A DNA stretch of 50,499 nucleotides from GCA-2733415 sp049609325. GTDB taxonomy: Bacteria > Bacteroidota > Bacteroidia > Flavobacteriales > Flavobacteriaceae. The position numbers and the translations under genes are program-made. The stretch covers positions 1-50,499 of the forward strand of contig JBMYYK010000014.1 in assembly GCA_049609325.1 (NCBI GenBank), in the 5' to 3' direction. Positions 1 through 8,290 of the stretch are shown here, in pieces. The notes beneath the pieces were generated by a model. The model was not told the origin of the DNA. It did no database searches and saw only the letters and a list, made by a program, of their open reading frames with translations. Position 1 is the stretch's first letter, and every line of letters begins with the position of its first letter.

Positions 1-195
1 TCTTTAAGTACAAATAAAGATGTACAAGTGTCATTATTTGATATTAGAGGAAGACAAGTTTACGGAAAAGTATTTAATAATACTTCTGACTCATTTAATG
101 AGAGAGTAGACTTTAACGCGATGTCTTCTGGAGTATATATGCTAGAAGTACAAAGTGGTTCTAAAAGAGCAATTAAAAAGCTTGTAATTCAATAA
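1..195 (+). CDS. T9SS-secreted protein, C-terminal fragment (5' end outside window)
   Basis: The first 195 bases are the last 64 codons of a gene that begins outside the window. They encode a type A Por/T9SS sorting domain: DVQVSLFDIRGRQVYG, then SSGVYMLEVQSGSKRAIKKL, ending in VIQ and TAA at 193-195. This domain directs export across the outer membrane by the type IX system and is then cleaved off. The fragment aligns without gaps to the last 64 residues of the next gene (3474-3668), with 49 of 64 residues identical, so the two genes are tandem paralogues, probably both secreted metalloproteases. The catalytic part is not visible here, so only the secretion tail is certain. A hairpin terminator follows at 229. 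Confidence 0.85.
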   Translation, partial: SLSTNKDVQVSLFDIRGRQVYGKVFNNTSDSFNERVDFNAMSSGVYMLEVQSGSKRAIKKLVIQ

Positions 196-228
196 TAGTA
201 TTGAATTAAGTTTTTAGCTTATTTTATA

Positions 229-260
229 AAAAGCCGATACAGAAATGTATCGGCTTTTTT
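229..260 (+). terminator. Rho-independent terminator after the first T9SS gene
   Basis: AAGCCGATAC (231-240) and GTATCGGCTT (247-256) form a 10-bp stem with a 6-nt loop, followed by a T run. It lies about 35 nt after the stop codon at 195. Confidence 0.85.
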
Positions 261-395
261 AATTGTCTTATTATTAGTATATTTAGTACTTTAAAAACAA
301 TTAATTATGAAAGTAAACTACCCCAAAAAGCATATGATGCTTTTAGTGATGTTGTTTTCAACAGTATTTTTATTTGCTCAAAATAAAGATTCGTA

Positions 396-2933
396 TTGGA
401 AAAAACATCAAAAGAAAAGTTGGTAAATGTTGAGAAAGTGCATCGAGCATCTCATCCAAGAGACTTTAAAGTGTTTGAATTAGACATAGAAGAGTTTAAA
501 AAGTCACTTCGTGGCGCACCTCTACGAGGAGAATTTTTTGGAAAATCTAACGTTATCGTTGAGTTCCCAACTCCAGAAGGAACATTTGAACGATTCAGAG
601 TATCTGAATCACCAATTATGGAGCCAGGTTTGGCAGCTAAATTTCCAGAGATTAAAACATATAAAGCAGTAGGTGTAGATGACCCAACAGCCACAATGCG
701 TTTTAGTGTTACGGTTTTTGGTTTGCATACTATGACTTTGTCAGGAAAGAGAAATTCAATGTATATAGATCCTTATACAGAAGATAGGGCTACATATATG
801 GTGTACGATAAAAACTCATTAGGAGCAGATACTCATAGTTTCGAATGTTTAACTGAACAAGGTGTTAGGTTGCCATCTTTGGAGAATGAAGTGTCATCTC
901 AACGTGTAGATACCGATGATCAAAAATTGCGTACATACAGATTAGCGCAAACCTGTACGGGGGAGTACGGTGCAATTTTTGATGGTACTGGTTCAGATGC
1001 TGTAAAAAAAGCTAGAATCCAAGCTCAAATGGCAATTACAGTAAACCGCGTTAACGAGATTTATGAGCGTGACTTGGCAATTACATTAATTTTTATAGCG
1101 AGAAATGATGAGTTAATATATTATAATGGAGGAACAGACCCATGGAATGGCGAGTATAATGCAAAAACTCAAGACGTAATATCAACAACGTTAAACGATG
1201 AAAGTTTATATGATATAGGGCATAACTTTAACACGTCAGGTGGTGGTAACGCAGGATGTTTAGGGTGTGTGTGTAGAGATGCGACACCTCCGTTTGAAAG
1301 AACTGGTTTCAAAGGTAGTGGAATGACAGGTAGAGCTGATCCAACAGGAGATCCATTTGATATTGACTATGTGGCACATGAAATGGGGCATCAATTTGAT
1401 GGTTATCATACACAGGCAAGTTCTGGTTGTGTAAGTGGTAATGGAACTACTGAAGTTGAGCCAGGAAGTGGAAGCTCAATCATGGGGTACGCTGGAATTT
1501 GTGCAGCTAATGTTCAAGGTAATAGTGATGCGCATTTTAATTATGTAAATATTCGTGATATAACTACAAACATACAGACTGGTACAAGTAGCTCTTGTGC
1601 TGCAGAAACTCCATTGGCTAATCAACCTCCAGTTGCTATAACTGAAGGAGCAGAATTTTCTATTCCTAGATCTACACCATTTGTGTTAAGAGGAGCGTCT
1701 ACAGATCCTGATGGTACTGCAGAACATACTTTTGGTTGGTCACAAAATGATCCAGAACCAGGAGGAATGGGAACCAGTGCACCAAGTTCTACAGCTACAA
1801 GCGGACCGGTATATAGGTCTATATTACCGACTACTTCACCAGATAGGTATATGCCAAGTATAGGTGATGTAGTTAATAACAACTTAACGCCTACGTGGGA
1901 AGTAACGCCATCTGTTGCAAGAGAATTAAACTTTGCCTTAGTGGTGAGAGATAATGCTAGTGGATTTGCGAATGGTATTGGGCAAACAGATTCTGAGTTG
2001 ATGAAGGTTAATGTAGAAAATGTTCCGCCTTTTACAATGACTGCGCCAAATACTGGTGTAACCTGGAATGTTGGTACAGAACAAACTGTAACTTGGAATG
2101 TGGGTCAAACAACAAACGCTACAATTAATTGTCAGGCAGTAAACATTAGATTATCAACTGATGGTGGATATACATACCCAATACTATTAGCATGTACTAG
2201 ACCAAATGATGGTTCTGAGACAGTAGTTATACCAGATAATGTTACAAATAATGCAAGAATAATGGTTGAAGCAGCTGATAATATTTTTTATGATATATCC
2301 AATACTAATTTTACAATAGCTAACCCATCACCAACCTTTGTTTTAGAAAAAAGTGATTTATGTGCAGTTAATGAAGTATGTCAAAACGGAAATATCGATA
2401 TAGATTTAGATTTTTCAACAGTGGCTGGTTTTAGTTCTAGTACTACATTTAGTGCGTCAAGCTTGCCAGGGAGTGTAGGGGCAAGTTTTTCGTCTAACCC
2501 ATTAAGCGCAAACGGAACTACAACAATGACATTAAGTAACTTTGCTGGAGTTGCAGCTGGAACATACACAATTCAAGTTACAGGTAGTTCGGCATCAGTG
2601 ACACAGTCTATAAGTGTTGATGTGAGAGTACTTGGTGCAACAATTAATGCTATAGGGTTAACCACACCAGCTGATGCTCAAACTGGAGTGTTAATAGCAC
2701 CTACATTAACTTGGAATGCTGATGTAAGCGCTACGTCTTACGATGTTGAAATAGCAACAGATGCGGCGTTTTCTTCAATTGTTCAATCTGCAACAGTAAG
2801 TACAACATCTTATGTGGTAAATCCAGCTTTAGATCAAACTACTCAATATTATTGGAGAGTTAGAGGAACTAGTGCTTGTGTTACGGGAGCATACTCAGGA
2901 ACTTATAACTTTACAACAGGAACGTGTTCATAG
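396..2933 (+). CDS. Main body of the disrupted metalloprotease (propeptide, zinc protease, fibronectin-like modules)
   Basis: This is the longest intact frame of the broken gene: 845 codons that would have to start at TTG 396. It lacks a signal peptide because that is encoded in another frame upstream, so 396 is unlikely to be a true start. Residues 1-170 resemble a propeptide. The metzincin zinc site HEMGHQFDGYH is at 328-338, and the Met-turn SIMGYAG is around 361-367, as in reprolysin-like (M12B-type) peptidases. Residues 400-750 are beta-rich repeats, and 755-840 form a fibronectin III-like module ending at TGTCS before the amber codon. Without export the product could not act on extracellular protein, so I would not count it as a working protease. 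Confidence 0.6.
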   Translation: MEKTSKEKLVNVEKVHRASHPRDFKVFELDIEEFKKSLRGAPLRGEFFGKSNVIVEFPTPEGTFERFRVSESPIMEPGLAAKFPEIKTYKAVGVDDPTATMRFSVTVFGLHTMTLSGKRNSMYIDPYTEDRATYMVYDKNSLGADTHSFECLTEQGVRLPSLENEVSSQRVDTDDQKLRTYRLAQTCTGEYGAIFDGTGSDAVKKARIQAQMAITVNRVNEIYERDLAITLIFIARNDELIYYNGGTDPWNGEYNAKTQDVISTTLNDESLYDIGHNFNTSGGGNAGCLGCVCRDATPPFERTGFKGSGMTGRADPTGDPFDIDYVAHEMGHQFDGYHTQASSGCVSGNGTTEVEPGSGSSIMGYAGICAANVQGNSDAHFNYVNIRDITTNIQTGTSSSCAAETPLANQPPVAITEGAEFSIPRSTPFVLRGASTDPDGTAEHTFGWSQNDPEPGGMGTSAPSSTATSGPVYRSILPTTSPDRYMPSIGDVVNNNLTPTWEVTPSVARELNFALVVRDNASGFANGIGQTDSELMKVNVENVPPFTMTAPNTGVTWNVGTEQTVTWNVGQTTNATINCQAVNIRLSTDGGYTYPILLACTRPNDGSETVVIPDNVTNNARIMVEAADNIFYDISNTNFTIANPSPTFVLEKSDLCAVNEVCQNGNIDIDLDFSTVAGFSSSTTFSASSLPGSVGASFSSNPLSANGTTTMTLSNFAGVAAGTYTIQVTGSSASVTQSISVDVRVLGATINAIGLTTPADAQTGVLIAPTLTWNADVSATSYDVEIATDAAFSSIVQSATVSTTSYVVNPALDQTTQYYWRVRGTSACVTGAYSGTYNFTTGTCS

Positions 2934-3131
2934 TGTCAAGGTGAAGCTTCTACACCGTATAATTCTGGTGTAACTAGAGTAAATATCAATACAATTGATA
3001 ACACAACGTCATTAGCAGGTCCTGATAATGCATCTGGATATAATGACTTTACAGCAACTCAAATTACCGATGTTAATATTGATAGTTCATATCCGTTAAC
3101 GGTTCAAGTAAAAACTGATGGGCCTTATACT

Positions 3132-3668
3132 TTGGCGTCAAAAGTATGGATTGATTGGAATCATAACTGTATGTTTGATGTGCCTTCTGAAGAGTATGAT
3201 TTAGGAACAACTTTTGATAATGAAAACGGAGCAACTTCTGAATCTCCATTATCAATAACAGTACCTTCAAATGCTAGTTTGGGGCATACAACTATGAGAG
3301 TTGTAGCAAGATATACAGGTTCAGGAGGAGGAAACCCTATGGCTTGTGGTGTAAATACCGATGGTGAAGTTGAAGACTATACTCTTAATGTGGTTGCAGC
3401 ATTAGCTGTAGAAGACAACCAGTTTGATGTTTTTGGAGTGTATCCAAACCCATCTAATGGAGAGGTAACAATTTCTTTAAGTACAAGTAAAGATGTGCAA
3501 GTGTCATTATTTGATGTTAGAGGAAGAAAAGTCTACGGGCAATTACATAGTAATACATCTGATTCATTTAATGAAAAAATTGACTTTAGTTCAATGGCTT
3601 CTGGTGTCTATATGTTAGACGTAGAAAGTGGCTCTAAAAGAGCAGTTAAGAAACTAGTGATTCAATAG
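3132..3668 (+). CDS. C-terminal fragment of the disrupted metalloprotease: GEVED domain plus T9SS sorting domain
   Basis: This lies in the same frame as the 396-2933 body and is separated from it only by the TAG at 2931. Coding sense starts right after the TAG at 2934; the first ATG is at 3150 and TTG at 3132 is a formal alternative start. The fragment shows WIDWNHNCMFD and GEVEDYTLNV, typical of the GEVED domain of flavobacterial secreted enzymes, then a sorting domain beginning near VYPNPSNGEV and ending KKLVIQ. It has no promoter or signal peptide of its own, so it is best read as the severed tail of the upstream gene. Confidence 0.6.
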   Translation: MASKVWIDWNHNCMFDVPSEEYDLGTTFDNENGATSESPLSITVPSNASLGHTTMRVVARYTGSGGGNPMACGVNTDGEVEDYTLNVVAALAVEDNQFDVFGVYPNPSNGEVTISLSTSKDVQVSLFDVRGRKVYGQLHSNTSDSFNEKIDFSSMASGVYMLDVESGSKRAVKKLVIQ

Positions 3669-3700
3669 AAAATTTGGTTAATTTCTTAATTATAGATTAT

Positions 3701-3736
3701 AAAATCCGGTGCATTTTGTGCCGGATTTTTGTTTTT
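3701..3736 (+). terminator. Terminator after the metalloprotease
   Basis: AAATCCGG (3702-3709) pairs with CCGGATTT (3721-3728), followed by TTGTTTTT. It lies about 35 nt after the stop at 3668. Confidence 0.8.
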
Positions 3737-3770
3737 AGAATAGATGGGGTATTCTAAACTATAGAAATGG

Positions 3771-3778
3771 TATCTTTG
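3771..3778 (+). promoter_or_regulatory. Bacteroidota -7 promoter box for the DEAD-box helicase
   Basis: TATCTTTG matches the TAnnTTTG consensus. The ATG is at 3795, so the predicted leader is only about 11-13 nt. No clear -33 TTTG is visible at the expected spacing. Confidence 0.6.
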
Positions 3779-3794
3779 CAGAAAATTCATAGGA

Positions 3795-5156
3795 ATGACA
3801 ACGTTTAATGATTTAAATTTATCTAAACAATTGCAATACGCAATTGATGATATGGGGTTTAAACACCCAACACCAATTCAAGCAAAAGCGTTTAACGTGG
3901 TGCGTTCGGGTAAAGATGTAGTAGGGATTGCCCAGACTGGTACAGGTAAAACATTTGCCTACATGATGCCAATTTTGCGTGATTTGAAGTTTTCAAAACA
4001 AGTTACTCCTAGAGTTTTAGTTTTAGTGCCTACTCGTGAACTAGTGTTACAAGTTGTAGAAGAAATCGAGAAACTTGCAGAATATATTAATGTTCGCGTA
4101 CTAGGAGTGTATGGGGGTACAAATATCAATACGCAAAAAATGGCGGTATCTCAAGGTGTAGACATTATTGTAGCTACACCAGGTCGTTTATATGATTTAG
4201 CGTTAAGCAGAGCAGTTAATCTAAAAGCCATTCAAAAATTAGTGATTGATGAAGTTGATGTCATGTTAGATTTAGGGTTTCGTTTTCAACTATTAAACAT
4301 ATTTGACGTTCTACCGCCAAAGCGTCAAAATATTATGTTTTCAGCTACAATGACCGATGATGTTGATGCGCTAATCACAGATTTTTTTAGATCGCCAGAA
4401 AAAATTGCAATTGCTGTAAGTGGAACACCATTAGATAATATTGCACAATGTTGCTATGATGTGCCTAATTTTTATACTAAAGTAAATTTATTAGAGCATT
4501 TACTTCATGACAAGAATACGTTTAGTAAAGTATTAGTATTCGTGTCTAACAAAAAAAGCGCCGACCGTTTATTTGAGGCATTAGAAGAACTTTTTGGTTC
4601 TGAAATATGTGTGATACATTCAAATAAAACACAGAATTACAGGGTGCGTTCAATTCGTCAATTTGATGACGGAGAAAATAGAATATTAGTGGCTACAGAT
4701 GTTATGGCTCGCGGTTTAGATTTAGATGAAATTACTCATGTCATAAATTTTGACACGCCTAATTTTCCTGAAAATTATATGCATCGTATTGGTAGAACAG
4801 GACGAGCGAAACACGAAGGGCATACCATTTTGTTTTCAACTGAAAAGGAGCAAGAGCATAAAGCAGCTATTGAAGCTTTAATGGCATATGACATTCCTAA
4901 GTTAGATTTGCCAGATGCTATTGAGATTGCCGAGCGATTGACTCCTGAAGAACGTCCTAAACGTATTGAACGCGATAATCCGCATAAACGCTTGCAAAAT
5001 GAAGATGCTCCAGGACCAGCATTTCATGAAAAAAGTGAAAAGAATAGTAAAGAAAATCTTGGAGGTTCTTATAGGAGAGAAATCGCTAAAAAGTATAAAA
5101 AACCAAAAACACGAGGAGATAAAAACTATAATAAACGTAATAAAAAGCGTAAATAA
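3795..5156 (+). CDS. DEAD-box ATP-dependent RNA helicase (RhlE-like, motif II DEVD)
   Basis: This 453-residue protein has all the helicase core motifs: Q motif PTPIQ near 25, motif I AQTGTGKT (46-53), PTREL, TPGRL, motif II DEVD (152-155), SAT near 184, a second RecA-like domain with ATDVMARGLD, and HRIGRTGRA. After about residue 380 comes a basic Lys/Arg-rich tail, as in RhlE-type helicases that bind structured RNA or ribosome assembly intermediates. It would unwind RNA duplexes in the cytoplasm using ATP, often with a role in growth at low temperature. Motif II reads DEVD instead of DEAD, which keeps the Mg/ATP-binding Asp-Glu pair. The stop overlaps nothing and the next gene starts 2 nt later, so the two are probably cotranscribed. 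Confidence 0.93.
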   Translation: MTTFNDLNLSKQLQYAIDDMGFKHPTPIQAKAFNVVRSGKDVVGIAQTGTGKTFAYMMPILRDLKFSKQVTPRVLVLVPTRELVLQVVEEIEKLAEYINVRVLGVYGGTNINTQKMAVSQGVDIIVATPGRLYDLALSRAVNLKAIQKLVIDEVDVMLDLGFRFQLLNIFDVLPPKRQNIMFSATMTDDVDALITDFFRSPEKIAIAVSGTPLDNIAQCCYDVPNFYTKVNLLEHLLHDKNTFSKVLVFVSNKKSADRLFEALEELFGSEICVIHSNKTQNYRVRSIRQFDDGENRILVATDVMARGLDLDEITHVINFDTPNFPENYMHRIGRTGRAKHEGHTILFSTEKEQEHKAAIEALMAYDIPKLDLPDAIEIAERLTPEERPKRIERDNPHKRLQNEDAPGPAFHEKSEKNSKENLGGSYRREIAKKYKKPKTRGDKNYNKRNKKRK

Positions 5157-5158
5157 TA

Positions 5159-5536
5159 ATGCAAAAACCACTATCTACACAAGAGTTGCATAATTTAGCG
5201 ATGAATATTGTTGGAAAAGAACTTGAAGCACAAGGCTATGAGTTTGTGGCCATCAATAGTCAATTAAAAAGAAACCCTCAATACGTATGTATAGATAAAA
5301 ATGCTCAATATTATTTTGTAATAGTTAAGGCAGTTTTATTACCCAATGATCCTGAAGAGTATGATGTTGTTTGGATGGAAACTTTTAGAGAGCATGCCAG
5401 AAGTAATGATGCTAAGGTGTTATATGCAGGCGTAGGATTAGGTAATAAAGATAAAGAAGGAGATCCATTGTATTTAAATGAACCTTATTTACTTAAATAC
5501 GCAGGAGTACAATTGCTTGACGTAGATTTGAATTAA
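5159..5536 (+). CDS. Conserved small protein of unknown function upstream of apbE
   Basis: This 125-residue soluble protein has no signal peptide or membrane segment. It starts 2 nt after the helicase stop and ends 10 nt before apbE, so it probably belongs to that transcription unit. The N-terminal part (LHNLAMNIVGKELEAQGYEF) is helical, and strands follow (NPQYVCIDKNAQYYFVIVKAV). That helix-strand-strand pattern with a buried Asp and Lys recalls the PD-(D/E)XK nuclease fold, but this is only an impression. I believe similar flavobacterial proteins have been labelled as an Nqr subunit F, probably by neighbourhood, and nothing in this sequence (no ferredoxin cysteines, no FAD/NADH domain) supports that name. 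Function unknown. Confidence 0.75.
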   Translation: MQKPLSTQELHNLAMNIVGKELEAQGYEFVAINSQLKRNPQYVCIDKNAQYYFVIVKAVLLPNDPEEYDVVWMETFREHARSNDAKVLYAGVGLGNKDKEGDPLYLNEPYLLKYAGVQLLDVDLN

Positions 5537-5546
5537 AATAGATAGC

Positions 5547-6530
5547 ATGAAAAAAATAGTAGTATTTATTTTATTGATATGTGTGTCATGTCAAAAAGAT
5601 AATCAACTCCAGAAGAACCTGACTTCAGGACAAGTGTTTGGAACCTATTACAATATTCAGTTTTTTGATACTAAACCAGTTGATTTTTCAAAGCAGTATG
5701 ATAGTTTATTTGCTGTAATCAACAAATCAATGTCTACATATATTCCTACATCGGATATTTCAAAAATCAACTCTAATGATACGACTATAGTTGTAGACCA
5801 TCATTTCAAGAAAGTGTATAGTTTATCAAAAGAAATTTATCAAACTACAAATGGGTTTTTTGATCCAACCATTGGCGTATTAGTCAATGCATGGGATTTT
5901 GGTCCTGAAGGAAAAATCGTAGGCTTAGATAGTCTAAAAGTAGATAGTTTGCTAAATTATGTAGGGTTTGATAAAGTTGCCTTAGTGTCTAATAAAATAA
6001 AAAAGCACCCTCACACCTATATTGATTTTAACGCAATTGGTAAAGGCTATGGTTTAGATGTTATTTCAGATTTTTTAGATAGTAAAGGGTATAACAATTA
6101 TTTGATTGATATTGGAGGTGAAATAGTAGCAAGAGGGACAAATTTATTGCGTCAGAAGGATTGGTCTATTGGTATAGAAAAGCCAAATTTTGATGGGTCA
6201 CAAAGTCAGCAAACAGCTGTAGCTTTACATGATCAGGCCATGGCTACTTCTGGGGTGTATAGAAAATTTAAAACTGATGACAACGGAAAAAGGTATGCGC
6301 ATATTATAGACACTAAAACGGGATATCCGAGTAAGACTAATATTTTAAGCGTTTCAGTAATAGCACCTACTTGTGCAGTTGCTGATGCTTATGCCACAGC
6401 ATTTAAAGCTATGGGGATAAACAAGGTGAAAGAAGTGTTAATACAACACCCAGAATTAAAAGTGTATTTCATTTATGAAGATGATAACAACCAATTGCAA
6501 ACAATGGCATTAAATAATTTTCCTGAGTAA
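5547..6530 (+). CDS. apbE: FAD:protein FMN transferase (ApbE family lipoprotein)
   Basis: The protein has 327 residues. A lipoprotein signal with Cys near 15 (LLICVSCQK) places it on the periplasmic side of the inner membrane. ApbE transfers FMN from FAD to a Thr or Ser of target proteins such as NqrC or RnfG, with Mg2+. Family features are visible: the substrate region GFFDPTIGVLVNAWDFGP, the FNAIGKGYGLDVI segment, IDIGGEIVARG, and the C-terminal HIIDTKTGYP metal-binding motif. Length is normal. No target flavoprotein (Nqr or Rnf) is encoded in this window, so the substrate lies elsewhere. A strong terminator follows at 6551. Confidence 0.92.
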   Translation: MKKIVVFILLICVSCQKDNQLQKNLTSGQVFGTYYNIQFFDTKPVDFSKQYDSLFAVINKSMSTYIPTSDISKINSNDTTIVVDHHFKKVYSLSKEIYQTTNGFFDPTIGVLVNAWDFGPEGKIVGLDSLKVDSLLNYVGFDKVALVSNKIKKHPHTYIDFNAIGKGYGLDVISDFLDSKGYNNYLIDIGGEIVARGTNLLRQKDWSIGIEKPNFDGSQSQQTAVALHDQAMATSGVYRKFKTDDNGKRYAHIIDTKTGYPSKTNILSVSVIAPTCAVADAYATAFKAMGINKVKEVLIQHPELKVYFIYEDDNNQLQTMALNNFPE

Positions 6531-6550
6531 AGTAAATGCAGTGATAAATT

Positions 6551-6585
6551 AAAAAAGGCAAAGGAGATATCCTTTGCCTTTTTTT
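6551..6585. terminator. Bidirectional terminator between apbE and the methyltransferase
   Basis: AGGCAAAGGA and TCCTTTGCCT form a 10-bp stem with A runs on the left and seven Ts on the right, so it can terminate both apbE (+) and the converging methyltransferase operon (-). The remaining bases to 6709 hold no gene that I can see. Confidence 0.85.
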
Positions 6586-6709
6586 GTAAGTTTCTTTGGG
6601 AAACGTGTATTTGGGGTACTTCAAATGTATGCAATATATACATGTAGCTGATTGTTATGTTGTTACATGTTGTTAAATTGTGGTGAAATGACTAATAGAT
6701 GTTTTTGGA

Positions 6710-7477
6710 TTAGTTTTTATAGCAAATAGGAATAATTTCACCTTTAGCTAAACAATATCTTGAAATATCTTGTTCAGAAAATGTTTTGGTATAATCTGCT
6801 TCTTTTACATCAAAACCAATTGCACGTAATTTATTGAAATAGTCGTGGCCATATATGCGTACATGATCATATTGTCCGAATATTTTTGCCCGTTCTTTTT
6901 TATCAGTGATACTGTTATCTTCAAAGGTATGCGCTCTAGATAAATCTTGCGGAATTTGAAGTATAGCCATGCCTTTTGGTTTTAGTACGCGTAGTAACTC
7001 TTGCATTGCTTTAGTGTCATCAGGAATATGCTCTAACACATGATTGCATAATATCACATCAAATTCATTATCTTGAAACGGTAAATTACAAATATCAGCT
7101 TTTACATCTGCTAAGGGCGATTCTAAATCTGTAGTGGTATACTCTAAGTTTTTCATTTGCCTAAAACGTTTGTAAAACGCTTGTTCAGGAGCAAAGTGCA
7201 ATACTTTTTTCTTTTCAGTAAAGAAATCTGTTTCATTTTTCAAGTACAGCCATAGCAAACGATGCCGTTCTAAAGAAAGAGTTGATGGTGATAAAACGTT
7301 ATTGCGTTGCTTCCCATAGCCGTATGGTAAAAACAATTTAAAACTCTTACCGTCTATAGGATCTGTGTAAGTATTCCCTTTTAGAATAAATGCAATAACC
7401 GGACGAGCTATATAACTTAACCTAATAAGTAGCGGTCTTGGTATGGTGTTAAGGATAAATTTAAAAAGTTGTTTCAC
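6710..7477 (-). CDS. SAM-dependent methyltransferase (class I, Methyltransf_11 type)
   Basis: The protein has 255 residues. Motif I is degenerate (KVLHFAPEQAFYKRF rather than a GxGxG loop). It is followed by YTTTDLESPLADVKADICNLPFQDNEFD and the clear post-motif LCNHVLEHIPDDTKAMQEL, LRVLKPKGMAIL. The fold is therefore a class I methyltransferase with an altered SAM-binding loop. The substrate cannot be told from the sequence. The gene starts 6 nt after the map stop and is probably the last gene of the gpmI-HAD-map-methyltransferase run on the minus strand. The N-terminal 35 residues (FILNTIPRPLLIRLSYIARPVIAFIL) are hydrophobic with basic residues and may associate with membrane. Confidence 0.85.
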   Translation of the reverse strand: MKQLFKFILNTIPRPLLIRLSYIARPVIAFILKGNTYTDPIDGKSFKLFLPYGYGKQRNNVLSPSTLSLERHRLLWLYLKNETDFFTEKKKVLHFAPEQAFYKRFRQMKNLEYTTTDLESPLADVKADICNLPFQDNEFDVILCNHVLEHIPDDTKAMQELLRVLKPKGMAILQIPQDLSRAHTFEDNSITDKKERAKIFGQYDHVRIYGHDYFNKLRAIGFDVKEADYTKTFSEQDISRYCLAKGEIIPICYKN

Positions 7478-7483
7478 TAAGAT

Positions 7484-8290
7484 TTATTGCTTTCTGAATT
7501 CATCTTCTTCATTACTTGTAATACCTAGGGCCTCATAAATGTAATCAAATGTTGATAAGAGTTGAGGCTTTCCGTCAACTATAGCTACATCGTGCTCAAA
7601 GTGTGCTGAAGGTTTTCTGTCTTCAGTTAAAATAGTCCAACCATCTCTGAGTTGTTGTATTCTATGAGTTCCCATGTTAATCATTGGTTCTATGGCAACA
7701 ACTAAACCTTCCTTAAACTTCTTTCCTCTTCCGCGTTTTCCATAGTTTGGCATTTGCGGATCTTCATGCATTTTTTTTCCTAAACCATGACCCACTAATT
7801 CACGAACTACGCCGTAACCGTGGTCTTCACAATATTTTTGAATAGCATAACCAACATCTCCAACACGGTTATTGGCTTTAAATTCTCTAATACCTACATA
7901 CAAACTTTCTTTGGTAACTTGTAAAAGTTTTTTTGTGTCAGCATCAACATCTCCTACTTCAAACGTATAAGCATGGTCACCGTAATACCCGTTTAAAATA
8001 GCGCCACAATCAACAGAAAGAATATCACCATCTTCAATAGGAGTGTTGTTGGGCATCCCGTGAACAACTTGAGCATTAGGCGAAATGCATAACGTATTAG
8101 GGAAATCATATAAGCCTAAGAAGCCAGGTACTGCGCCGAGGTCTCTAATATGTTCTTCGGCAATTTTATCAAGATGTAATGTGGTTACCCCAGGTTTAAT
8201 TTCTGAGGCTAAAACACCTAATGTTTTTGAAACGATTAAAGCGCTTTCGCGCATTAATTCAATTTCTTCTCTTGTTTTTAATTTAATCAT
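7484..8290 (-). CDS. map: Methionine aminopeptidase, type I
   Basis: This 268-residue cytoplasmic metalloenzyme removes the initiator Met from new proteins when the second residue is small. The five metal ligands are visible in order: Asp in VDCGAILNGYYGDH (two Asp), His in VGHGLGKKMHEDP, Glu in VAIEPMINMG and Glu in AHFEHDVAI. There is no N-terminal zinc-finger extension, so it is the short type Ia form. Its start overlaps the upstream HAD-like gene by 8 bp, which indicates translational coupling. It is normally essential when present as a single copy. Confidence 0.96.
   Translation of the reverse strand: MIKLKTREEIELMRESALIVSKTLGVLASEIKPGVTTLHLDKIAEEHIRDLGAVPGFLGLYDFPNTLCISPNAQVVHGMPNNTPIEDGDILSVDCGAILNGYYGDHAYTFEVGDVDADTKKLLQVTKESLYVGIREFKANNRVGDVGYAIQKYCEDHGYGVVRELVGHGLGKKMHEDPQMPNYGKRGRGKKFKEGLVVAIEPMINMGTHRIQQLRDGWTILTEDRKPSAHFEHDVAIVDGKPQLLSTFDYIYEALGITSNEEDEFRKQ

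Larger units (their letters stand above)
307..3668 (+). pseudogene. Secreted reprolysin-like metalloprotease with T9SS tail, disrupted by a frameshift and an amber codon
   Basis: The ATG at 307 starts a signal peptide (MKVNYPKKHMMLLVMLFS, ending ...FLFAQNKDSYWKK). That frame stops at once, whereas the rest of the protein continues in another frame from 396. One extra A in the six-A run at 400-405 would join them as YWKKTSKEKL. The frame is then open to an in-frame TAG at 2931-2933 and continues without other stops to 3668. In GEVED-type domains a Tyr is usual at the TAG position (CSYCQG), so a single base change would explain it. Restored, the protein would be about 1,120 residues: signal peptide, propeptide, zinc protease, fibronectin-like modules, GEVED domain, T9SS sorting domain. 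Two independent lesions favour a decaying gene over a single sequencing slip, but base-call error cannot be excluded from one sequence. A weak -7-like TATATTTA lies at 278-285. Confidence 0.75.

Noticed and set aside
4902..5193. Overlapping frames on both strands at the helicase 3' end
   Set aside because: They arise from the lysine-rich tail of the helicase; low complexity opens the other frames.
5159..5536. Na+-translocating NADH-quinone reductase subunit
   Set aside because: No ferredoxin cysteines, FAD or NADH motif and only 125 residues; the name would rest on neighbourhood alone.
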